From Clostridium sp. (GTDB taxonomy: Bacteria > Bacillota > Clostridia > Clostridiales > Clostridiaceae): a stretch of 64,000 nt of DNA. Location: the NCBI RefSeq assembly GCF_026168755.1, contig NZ_JAPFDR010000002.1, positions 62,001 to 126,000 of the forward strand, given 5' to 3'. This document shows positions 57,165 to 64,000 of this stretch, one piece after another. Each line of letters starts with the position of its first letter. Within the stretch, counting starts at the first letter, position 1. The notes under the pieces were generated by a model. That model searched no databases and was not told the DNA's origin. It was given only the letters and a program-made list of their open reading frames with translations. Position numbers and translations under genes: made by a program.

Positions 57165-58173
57165 TGTTTTTCACCTCGTTCATAGCATCTTCTAACTTGT
57201 TTATAATTGTTGAAAAACTGATATATTCTGGACAAATATCATCACATCTACCACATCCAACACACATGTGATATCCCCATTTTTTCTTATAATCATATAC
57301 TTTATGAAGAGTCTTAAACCTCATTTTTTGACCCTTTTCTTTTCTAAAGCTATGTCCACCAGCCATATCTGTATATCCATCTACATGACAAGAAGCCCAA
57401 ACTCTTCTTCTTTCGCCTGCATTTTTATTATCTTTATATGTAATATCTTGCATAGTAAAGCATGTACATGTTGGACAGACAAAATTACATCTACCACAAG
57501 TTATACATCTTTCATTGTATTCATTCCACATTGTAGATTTCATAACTTCTAAACTTAAATTTTCTGGAATATTAACCTTAACTGGATTTTCTGTAACAAA
57601 ATCTGGTTTAACTTCCTTTTCTTCTTTTTCTATAGAAGCTATTATATTTTCAATTTCTTCATCCTTAATATCTAAATATACATCTTGTCCATCAACTTTA
57701 ATGTATGCATTATATTCATCAGTTTTATTTGATCCCATGCTTACACAGAAACAATTTTCAAAGCTATTTTCACAACCAATTAAAACAAACTTTGCTCTCT
57801 CTCTCATTTTCTTATAATATATATCTTCAAATCCATTTCTTAAATAAATATCATCTATTCTCTTTAAAGAGTGTATTTCACAACTTCTTAAGAATATTAA
57901 AGCCGGTCTTTCATCAACTTCAGCTTCTTTACACTCATCTTCTGTAAAGAAGAACAAAGTTTGTCTTGTAGGTAAAATAGTTTCTTTATATGAAAAACTT
58001 GATTTTTTATCAAATTCTATTTCTTCAAAGCTTTCAATCTCTCCATATCTAACTCTATCAGTATCAGAAAAAGTTCCTGCACCAACAAAAACTTTTGGAG
58101 CATAGATTTTATATGCTTTCTTTAACTCATTTAAAGCTAAATTCATATTTTCTAAGTTAAGTTTATATCCCAT
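57157..58173 (-). CDS. asrA: Anaerobic sulfite reductase subunit A
   Basis: AsrA carries electrons between AsrB and AsrC. The 338 residues contain two [4Fe-4S] motifs: C223, C226, C229 and C233 (CITCGRCNFVC), and C304, C307, C310 and C314 (CVGCGRCDDIC). The N-terminal domain has ALIFLRSCEIHSLK. GAGGTG precedes the ATG. As first gene of asrABC it is preceded by a Rex-type palindrome, so the operon is probably induced when NADH/NAD is high. Confidence 0.94.
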   Translation of the reverse strand: MGYKLNLENMNLALNELKKAYKIYAPKVFVGAGTFSDTDRVRYGEIESFEEIEFDKKSSFSYKETILPTRQTLFFFTEDECKEAEVDERPALIFLRSCEIHSLKRIDDIYLRNGFEDIYYKKMRERAKFVLIGCENSFENCFCVSMGSNKTDEYNAYIKVDGQDVYLDIKDEEIENIIASIEKEEKEVKPDFVTENPVKVNIPENLSLEVMKSTMWNEYNERCITCGRCNFVCPTCTCFTMQDITYKDNKNAGERRRVWASCHVDGYTDMAGGHSFRKEKGQKMRFKTLHKVYDYKKKWGYHMCVGCGRCDDICPEYISFSTIINKLEDAMNEVKNND

Positions 58174-58207
58174 CTAAAACACCTCTTAGCTTATTTTTTC
58201 TCTTTTC

Positions 58208-58225
58208 TTGTTAATTAGTTAACAA
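58208..58225 (-). promoter_or_regulatory. Rex operator before asrABC
   Basis: TTGTTAATTAGTTAACAA is a perfect palindrome and an exact match to the Rex consensus TTGTTAANNNNTTAACAA. It lies about 35 bases upstream of the asrA ATG and starts 13 bases downstream of a minus-strand TATAAT (58243-58238), covering the expected transcription start. Rex represses until NADH rises. Confidence 0.85.
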
Positions 58226-58254
58226 GATACTATCATCATTATATTTTTTTTAAT

Positions 58255-58288
58255 AAAAAAAAGATGTGACATTCATCACATCTTTTTA
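58255..58288 (-). terminator. Terminator of the Crp/Fnr gene
   Basis: AAGATGTGA pairs with TCACATCTT, ending in T8 on the minus strand, between the Crp/Fnr gene and the asr promoter. Confidence 0.8.
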
Positions 58289-58323
58289 AATTTCTATTAT
58301 TACATTTTTTAACAACAGTTTTT

Positions 58324-59010
58324 TTAATTTTCTTTAAAAAATCTCACTAACTTATCTCTATCTGGAACTATTATTTTTTTGTTTTTATTAATAATTAAAC
58401 CTTCATTATTTAAAATCTTTAAAGCTCTTGATATTGTTTCTCTAGGAGCTCCAAACATATCTGCTAAATATGTAATTGTTATATTTAAATCAATTAATAT
58501 ACCTTCTTCAATTTCTATTCCATAATCTCTTGACAGTTTCCACAACTTCGCTGCAACTCTTTTTTCAACTTTTATTGGAATCGAATTTTTTCCCTGTCTA
58601 TATAATCTTCTAACTTTCATTGCTAATGAGTTAATAATTATTTTTGAAAGTTCAAAATCATCTTTCATGATATCTAAAAACTTCATTTTATCAAAACATA
58701 AAACTTCTGCTTTTTCAAAGGCTTCACAATTAATAGATGCAGGTAAATCATCAATTATTACCTCATTTACTATAGTATCTTTTCCTAAAATAAATATTAC
58801 TTTCTTTTGAGATGATTCACTTTGTTTATATAAAGCAACTTTCCCACTTCTAACAATATATATACTATTTATTACTTCTTTATCTCTAAAAAGATGCTCA
58901 CCTTTTTCTAGTTCTTTAACAATACAAATTTCATTTAATTTAAAAATTGTATTCTTATTTACTTGTGAAAACAACGAAAGTCCTCTTAATTTTAAATCAT
59001 TCTTTTCCAA
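58324..59010 (-). CDS. Crp/Fnr family transcriptional regulator
   Basis: The 228-residue protein has an N-terminal cyclic-nucleotide-like sensory barrel (about 15-115), a dimer helix (about 120-150) and a C-terminal winged helix with ITYLADMFGAPRETISRALKIL as recognition helix (about 175-200). No FNR-type N-terminal four-cysteine cluster is present, so it is not a classic oxygen-sensing FNR. It sits just upstream of asrABC, in the same direction but with its own terminator, so it may regulate that operon. The effector is unknown. Confidence 0.85.
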   Translation of the reverse strand: MEKNDLKLRGLSLFSQVNKNTIFKLNEICIVKELEKGEHLFRDKEVINSIYIVRSGKVALYKQSESSQKKVIFILGKDTIVNEVIIDDLPASINCEAFEKAEVLCFDKMKFLDIMKDDFELSKIIINSLAMKVRRLYRQGKNSIPIKVEKRVAAKLWKLSRDYGIEIEEGILIDLNITITYLADMFGAPRETISRALKILNNEGLIINKNKKIIVPDRDKLVRFFKEN

Positions 59011-59157
59011 AATATTATCTCCTAGTGTTTTTATTGTGAATATTATAGCACAATTATCTAAAAATATATCATTTCATTTTATAAATATTATAGATATATA
59101 ATCATTAATTTATAGTTATAATAAATAATTTAATCCTAGTATATATAAGTATTAGAA

Positions 59158-59196
59158 TAAAAAGAGCATATCCCACAATAAGATACTGCTCTTTTA
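59158..59196 (-). terminator. Terminator of the GntR-ABC operon
   Basis: AAAAGAGCA.TATC and GATA.TGCTCTTTT pair and give T5 on the minus strand, directly after the lipoprotein gene stop at 59207. Confidence 0.75.
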
Positions 59197-59206
59197 TACC
59201 ACTTTA

Positions 59207-60001
59207 TTAATTAAACACCTTTATTTCTCCAATTCCCACACTTAATTTAAATTCATAAGTTTTTTCTGAAGAAACTCTTGCATTTATATCAGTATTTCCA
59301 ATTCCAGAGGTAGTATTAAAATATACTGGTGCATTTTCTGGAATCTTTATTGTCGCGCTTCCTACTCCACCTTCAAAAAACATATTTCCTCCAACTTCAG
59401 CTAATGAAACGTTAACTTCTCCTACACCTCCCTCAATATTTATATCCCCACATTTTCTAATTAAATTTATATCGCTTTCTCCTACACCAGCACTAAAATC
59501 TAGCTTATTAAATACAATGTCATCTACTGTCAACTCTCCAGTTCCACCATCAATATTTAAGTTATTACATATAATATCCTTTATTTCACTTTCTCCAGCA
59601 CCATACTCATAGTTCAAATCTCCATTAAAAGAATATGGAATTTTTATTTCTAAATCTAATCTGTAATTATTATCTCTAGATAAATCTATTAAATGTTCAC
59701 TTTCATCTTCAATTTTAATAGTATCCCCTTTCTTAGATACTGTTAGCTTATCATCAGATATATTAGTTGTACCAGAAACAATTACTTCATTACCTTCATA
59801 TCCTATTAAAGTTACTTTACCATACTCAATCTCTATATCTATCTGCCTTTCCCCTTCAAATACTACACTTTTATTTATATCTATATTTTCGCTACTTAAA
59901 CTACTATTACTTCTTTTATTTCTAACCTCAAACCTTACTGAACAAGCTGTCAAAGTAAATATCATTATTATTGCCCAAACTAAACTAATTATTTTTTTCA
60001 T
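59207..60001 (-). CDS. Lipoprotein with DUF4097-like beta-helix domain
   Basis: The 264-residue protein starts with a lipoprotein signal, lipobox LTAC at residues 17-20, so it is probably anchored outside the membrane. The rest (about 60-264) is a repetitive beta structure of the DUF4097 type with GGVGEVNVS, GGVGSATI and SGIGNTDI units, each about 20-25 residues. It is the last gene of the GntR-ABC operon, so it may be a surface component of a stress or cell-envelope response. Function unknown. Confidence 0.75.
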   Translation of the reverse strand: MKKIISLVWAIIMIFTLTACSVRFEVRNKRSNSSLSSENIDINKSVVFEGERQIDIEIEYGKVTLIGYEGNEVIVSGTTNISDDKLTVSKKGDTIKIEDESEHLIDLSRDNNYRLDLEIKIPYSFNGDLNYEYGAGESEIKDIICNNLNIDGGTGELTVDDIVFNKLDFSAGVGESDINLIRKCGDINIEGGVGEVNVSLAEVGGNMFFEGGVGSATIKIPENAPVYFNTTSGIGNTDINARVSSEKTYEFKLSVGIGEIKVFN

Positions 60002-60012
60002 TTTTACACCCC

Positions 60013-60687
60013 TTATACTATATCTAACTTTTTATCAATATGATATATACTGCTGAATATCAATAATCCAAAAGTAATTACATTAACAAATATATTAAAT
60101 AAATTCAATTCAAAAAATTCTCCAATAACTATATATACACTTGGAAATATGAAATAAGTTACAAGTTTTAATATAGAAATTACTCCACTTATAATAGCCA
60201 TAGATATAACTGTTAAAACTATACATATGCATGTATTAGAAAAATAACTTTTGAAAATTACGCTTAATGATGTTATTAAAATAAATAAAATAAAAAATCC
60301 CCATAAAATAGACATATATGTCGTAATCAGTAAATTAATATTTCCTCCAGTAACCAGTGTTCCTATAATTGTAAAAACAAATAATATTAGCCCTAAACAA
60401 ATAAACTCCAAGTATTTTGAAAATACTAATTCCCACCCTTTTATTGGTGCAATAAATAATAATCTTCCCTCATCTATTGATATACTTTTTAAAAATTTAA
60501 CTATTAGCATTATAGAATTTACTATTAAAATCATTGATACTACTGGAATAAATATCAACTCTGATGGAAGTTTACTCCAAAATATTGAAAGTTGAATAGT
60601 AAGAAATACAATAATAGAAATTTCTATTATTAGTTGTACTTTTTGAGCTTTTATATCGAATTTAATTAGATTTATAATATTCTTCAT
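60013..60687 (-). CDS. ABC transporter permease
   Basis: The 224-residue protein has six hydrophobic helices and the loop VSMILIVNSIMLIVKFLKSISIDEGRLLF, found in ABC-2 type permeases that pair with small ATPases under GntR/YtrA control. It lies 11 bases downstream of the ATPase gene. The substrate is not deducible; related systems respond to cell-wall antibiotics. Confidence 0.8.
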   Translation of the reverse strand: MKNIINLIKFDIKAQKVQLIIEISIIVFLTIQLSIFWSKLPSELIFIPVVSMILIVNSIMLIVKFLKSISIDEGRLLFIAPIKGWELVFSKYLEFICLGLILFVFTIIGTLVTGGNINLLITTYMSILWGFFILFILITSLSVIFKSYFSNTCICIVLTVISMAIISGVISILKLVTYFIFPSVYIVIGEFFELNLFNIFVNVITFGLLIFSSIYHIDKKLDIV

Positions 60688-60698
60688 AAAATATACCT

Positions 60699-61397
60699 CT
60701 ATTCCGCAAAAATATATTTATATATCTCTTCTATTGATTTACCATACTTTTCCCTTAATACTTCAGCATCATTAATTTCAACAATTTTACCATCATCTAA
60801 AAATGCAACCTCATCAAACACACCTTCTAATTCTCCAACATAATGTGTGGTTATTATCATTGAACTATCTTCCCCAATATTATCTATAATAGCTGATATT
60901 ATTTTTTCTCTAGAAACTATATCTACACCTGAAATTGGCTCATCTAAAATATATAATTTTGCTTTTCTACTTAATGTTAAACTTAAATTTAATTTTTCCA
61001 ACATTCCCTTAGATAGAGTTTTTATCTTTAATTTTTCATCTAAATTCATAAACTTTAATAATTCTTTAACTTTTTTATCATCAAAATCCTCAAAAAAATC
61101 TTTATAAAAATTAATAGCATCTTTAATTGTCATCCAACTGGATAATGTATTTTTTTCCTGAAGAAATGATACTACCTTTTTTGTTTCACAACTTACTTTT
61201 ATTCCATCAATCAACACCTCTCCTGATGTTGCCTTTATTATTCCTGAAATTATATTTAAAAGTGTAGTTTTTCCTTTACCATTAGGTCCAAGAATCCCTA
61301 ATACTTTTCCTTTATTCAAACTTAAATTTAAACTTTTAATAATTTTCTTATTGCCAATATTCTTGCATAAATTATTGACCATAAAAACCCTCTCCAT
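60699..61397 (-). CDS. ABC transporter ATP-binding protein
   Basis: The 232-residue ATPase has Walker A GPNGKGKTT (the usual Ser is Lys in GPNGxGKT), the Q-loop FLQEKNTLSSWMT, a signature motif degenerate to LSKGM and Walker B KLYILDEPISGVD, with the switch histidine in ITTHYVGELE. The lack of the canonical LSGGQ is common in this YtrB-like group. ATG at 61397 is supported by AGGAGG 6 bases upstream. It works with the permease that follows. Confidence 0.88.
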   Translation of the reverse strand: MERVFMVNNLCKNIGNKKIIKSLNLSLNKGKVLGILGPNGKGKTTLLNIISGIIKATSGEVLIDGIKVSCETKKVVSFLQEKNTLSSWMTIKDAINFYKDFFEDFDDKKVKELLKFMNLDEKLKIKTLSKGMLEKLNLSLTLSRKAKLYILDEPISGVDIVSREKIISAIIDNIGEDSSMIITTHYVGELEGVFDEVAFLDDGKIVEINDAEVLREKYGKSIEEIYKYIFAE

Positions 61398-61406
61398 AAA
61401 TACCTC

Positions 61407-61763
61407 CTAAAACCTCTGATTTATTATCTTAATTAAGTCTTCCTTTTCAACACCTAACTCTTTACTTTCATTAATAAAGTTAACAATAACTTCATCTAAC
61501 ATTTCTATTCTTACTTCATTAATTTTTGTCTTATCTTCAACTACAAATTTCCCAACACCTCTTTGTGTATATATTAATCCTTCATTCTCAAGCTGTGTAT
61601 ATGCTCTTTGAATTGTATTTGGATTTACTTTCAACTCGCTTGCACATTCTCTTACAGACAAAATTCTTTCACCACCTTTTAATTCTCCCTTTACTATGCT
61701 CTTTTTTAAATATCGCATTATTTGAGTATATATCGGTTCTTTAGAGTTAATTTTAAACTCCAT
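61407..61763 (-). CDS. GntR family regulator, YtrA type
   Basis: The 118-residue protein is a short GntR regulator of the YtrA subfamily: a winged helix (about 10-75, with EPIYTQIMRYLKKSIVKGEL and VRECASELKVNPNTIQRAY) plus a short C-terminal dimer helix. The ATG at 61763 has AGGAGG 8 bases upstream. The longer frame from 61808 would begin inside the operator. It heads the GntR-ATPase-permease-lipoprotein operon and probably represses it by binding the palindrome just upstream. Confidence 0.9.
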   Translation of the reverse strand: MEFKINSKEPIYTQIMRYLKKSIVKGELKGGERILSVRECASELKVNPNTIQRAYTQLENEGLIYTQRGVGKFVVEDKTKINEVRIEMLDEVIVNFINESKELGVEKEDLIKIINQRF

Positions 61764-61780
61764 TATTTGCCTCCTTCCGA

Positions 61781-61814
61781 GTATCGGTGTATTAATAATA
61801 TAATACACCGATAC
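61781..61814. promoter_or_regulatory. GntR/YtrA-type operator
   Basis: A perfect 14-base inverted repeat, GTATCGGTGTATTA and TAATACACCGATAC, separated by 6 bases (34 bases in total). It lies 18 bases upstream of the GntR ATG. The GC-containing arms stand out in this AT-rich region. Confidence 0.8.
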
Positions 61815-61905
61815 ACATATTTTGTAAACACTTTTTTACATTTTTGTATGTTTATAATTTTATTTTTTAACCTATTATCTATATAGTATAAATTCATTTA
61901 AACGC

Positions 61906-61936
61906 AAAAAAGCCCTAGCTTCCGCTAGGACTTTTT
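61906..61936 (-). terminator. adhE terminator
   Basis: AAAAAAG..CCTAGC pairs with GCTAGG..CTTTTT, giving a T run on the minus strand, 19 bases after the adhE stop. Confidence 0.85.
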
Positions 61937-61954
61937 CAAAATATATACTATTAA

Positions 61955-64000
61955 TTATTTATTTTTCTTTTCTTTTTTAGTTGTAGCTGCTTCAGCTTTT
62001 GCTTCGTTTTTAGCATCTTTTCCATAGTAGCTAGTGATATACATTTCTTTTAATTCAGACATTAATGGATATCTTGGGTTAGCTCCTGTGCATTGATCAT
62101 CGAATGCTTGCTCAACCATTTCATCTAATGTTTCGAAGAATTTAACTTCGCTTACACCAGCTGCTTGAATTGTTTGTGGCATGTTAACTTTGTTTTGTAA
62201 TTCAGTTATAGCATTTAATAATAATTCAACTTTTTCAGCTTCAGTGTTTCCACCTAATCCTAGGTGATCTGCTATTCTAGCATATCTCCATGCTGCATTT
62301 GGATATTTGTATTGAGCAAATGCTGCTTGCTTAGTTGGAGCTGAATCTGAGTTAAACTTAATAACTTCTTTCATAACTAAAGAGTTAGCCATACCGTGTG
62401 GTAAGTGATGGAATGCACCTAGCTTATGAGCCATTGAGTGATTAATTCCTAAGAATGCATTACTGAATGCCATACCCGCCATACAAGATGCATGAGCCAT
62501 TTTTTCTCTTGCCTTAATGTTAGTTGTACCTTCATTGTAAGCATCTGGTAAATACTTGAATACTAATCTAATTGCTTCTAAAGCTAATCCGTTAGTGTAT
62601 TCTGAAGCCATTACTGATACGTATGCTTCAACTGCATGAACTAATACGTCGATACCAGCACAAGCTGTTAATCCCTTAGGAGAAGTCATCATTAATTCAG
62701 CATCAACTATAGCCATATCTGGAGTTAGTTCGTAGTCAGCTAATGGATATTTAACTCCTGTTTCTTCATCAGTTATAACTGCGAATGGAGTAACTTCTGA
62801 TCCAGTACCAGCTGAAGTTGCTATAGCAACCATCATAGCTTTTTGACCCATTGTTGGGAATTTGTATATTCTCTTTCTTATATCCATAAATGTCATTGCT
62901 AAATCGTGGAAGTTAACTTCTGGATGTTCGTACATAACCCACATAATTTTAGCAGCATCCATAGCTGATCCACCACCAAGTGAAATTACAACATCAGGTT
63001 GGAAGTTAGCCATTTCAGCAGCACCAGCTCTAGCACATCTTAATGTTGGGTCTGGTTCAACATCTGAGAATATTTTATATTGGATTCCGTTTGCTTCTAA
63101 AACTTCTGTAACTTTGTTTGTATATCCCATTTCGAATAATACCTTATCTGTTACGATGAATGCTTTCTTTTTACCCATTTCACCTAATTCAGCTAAAGCT
63201 ACTGGTAAACATCCATATTTAAAGTAAGTTTTTTCTGGAACTCTAAACCAAAGCATATTTTCTCTCCTTTCAGCAATGCTCTTAACGTTAATTAAGTGCT
63301 TAGGACCAACGTTTTCTGAAACTGAGTTTCCTCCCCATGATCCACATCCTAATGTTAATGATGGTGCTAACTTGAAGTTGAATAAGTCTCCGATAGCTCC
63401 TTGTGCTGCTGGCATGTTAATTAATGTTCTAGCAGTCTTCATTCTTTCTCCGAATGTTAATACTCTATCTCTATTCTTTAATTGATCTGTGTATAGAACT
63501 GATGTATGACCCATACCACCTAATTCAATTAATCTATCTGCTTTATCTAAAGCTTCTTCAAATGACTTAGCTTTGTACATAGCTAATACTGGAGATAACT
63601 TTTCATGTGAGAATGGTTCTTCTAATTCAACTGAAGTAACTTCCCCAACTAAAACTTTAGCTGTTTCTGGAACGTTAACTCCTGCCATCTTAGCAATCTT
63701 ACAAGCAGATTGACCAACCATATCAGCATTTAATCCGCCTTTTTCATTTAATATTATTTTTCTAACTTTATCTATTTCTTCACCTTTAAGGATATATGCT
63801 CCTCTTTCAGCTAATTCTCTCTTAACTTCATCATAAACTTCTTCTAAAACAATGATTGATTGTTCTGATGCACAGATAACACCATTATCGAATGTCTTAG
63901 AAAGTAATATTGAGTTTACAGCCATTTTAATGTGAGCTGATTCATCAATGATTGCTGGAGTATTACCTGCTCCAACCCCTAAAGCTGGTCTTCCTGATGA
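61955..64000 (-). CDS. adhE: Bifunctional aldehyde-alcohol dehydrogenase AdhE, partial
   Basis: The gene runs off the right edge; the frame is open to base 64000, so the ATG at 63925 is internal and not the start. About 681 residues are visible. The left part is the aldehyde dehydrogenase (CoA-acylating) domain with GVGAGNTPAIIDE and the catalytic cysteine in NGVICASEQS. The right part is the iron-dependent alcohol dehydrogenase with GGGSAMDAAK, ATSAGTGSEVTPFAVI and the metal histidines in HSMAHKLGAFHHLPHG. AdhE makes ethanol (or butanol) from acyl-CoA. A Lys-rich tail ends the protein. Confidence 0.95.
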   Translation of the reverse strand, partial: SSGRPALGVGAGNTPAIIDESAHIKMAVNSILLSKTFDNGVICASEQSIIVLEEVYDEVKRELAERGAYILKGEEIDKVRKIILNEKGGLNADMVGQSACKIAKMAGVNVPETAKVLVGEVTSVELEEPFSHEKLSPVLAMYKAKSFEEALDKADRLIELGGMGHTSVLYTDQLKNRDRVLTFGERMKTARTLINMPAAQGAIGDLFNFKLAPSLTLGCGSWGGNSVSENVGPKHLINVKSIAERRENMLWFRVPEKTYFKYGCLPVALAELGEMGKKKAFIVTDKVLFEMGYTNKVTEVLEANGIQYKIFSDVEPDPTLRCARAGAAEMANFQPDVVISLGGGSAMDAAKIMWVMYEHPEVNFHDLAMTFMDIRKRIYKFPTMGQKAMMVAIATSAGTGSEVTPFAVITDEETGVKYPLADYELTPDMAIVDAELMMTSPKGLTACAGIDVLVHAVEAYVSVMASEYTNGLALEAIRLVFKYLPDAYNEGTTNIKAREKMAHASCMAGMAFSNAFLGINHSMAHKLGAFHHLPHGMANSLVMKEVIKFNSDSAPTKQAAFAQYKYPNAAWRYARIADHLGLGGNTEAEKVELLLNAITELQNKVNMPQTIQAAGVSEVKFFETLDEMVEQAFDDQCTGANPRYPLMSELKEMYITSYYGKDAKNEAKAEAATTKKEKKNK

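Overview
The window reads as chromosomal DNA of an anaerobic, low-GC Firmicute, most probably a Clostridium sensu stricto. It is very AT-rich, most start codons have strong GGAGG-type ribosome binding sites, and the gene set is clostridial: anaerobic sulfite reductase AsrABC, bifunctional glutathione synthetase GshF, AdhE, L-lactate dehydrogenase, RNase J, an IscR/NifS/NifU set and a ThiW-type thiamine salvage operon. I cannot fix the species. No rRNA or tRNA gene, CRISPR array, prophage or insertion sequence was seen. Most genes lie on the minus strand.

Layout. 1-3.1 kb: partial PIN-domain gene, two unrecognised proteins and an acetyltransferase. 3.4-8.1 kb: ldh with a clear promoter, a secreted SH3/NlpC-P60 wall hydrolase, a second acetyltransferase, mntP behind a probable yybP-ykoY manganese riboswitch, and a decayed hydantoinase tail. 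8.1-15.7 kb: lacZ, a glycogen-debranching-type enzyme, then a gene-free stretch (about 13.87-14.51 kb) made of large inverted repeats, a DUF3783 protein and an orphan YopX-like protein. 15.8-23 kb: RNase J, a second intergenic stretch with related repeats, gshF with a MATE transporter, an ArsR regulator and PlsC.

23-30.8 kb is a xylose/pentose locus in two transcription units. xylB-xylR (xylulokinase and ROK repressor) ends at a terminator. It is followed by a broken transaldolase gene, transketolase, a DUF4867 protein and an L-fucose-isomerase-like protein that probably acts as the xylose isomerase. Both promoters carry a related AT-rich palindrome that may be the XylR operator. 30.8-36.8 kb: pentapeptide-repeat membrane protein and sbcDC. 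37.2-41.0 kb: thiD-thiM-tenA-thiE-thiW behind a TPP riboswitch and terminator. 41.1-48.3 kb: HAD phosphatase, a 34-residue small ORF, a DEDDh exonuclease paired with a NERD-like membrane protein, PepF, a DUF2238-like membrane protein, and asnA behind a T-box with an asparagine AAC specifier. 48.4-53.3 kb: mnmA-nifU-nifS-iscR, a decayed UPF0597/CyuA gene and rarA. 53.5-59 kb: CAP-domain secreted protein, a small exported protein, asrABC with a perfect Rex-type operator, and a Crp/Fnr regulator. 59.2-61.8 kb: GntR-ABC-permease-lipoprotein operon with a perfect 14-bp inverted-repeat operator. The right edge cuts into adhE.

Most noteworthy are the large palindromic intergenic repeat family, the xylose locus with its non-canonical isomerase and deleted transaldolase, a probably catalytically dead NERD-like membrane protein next to an exonuclease, and three gene remnants that show ongoing decay. 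I found no clear-cut undescribed defence or mobile system.
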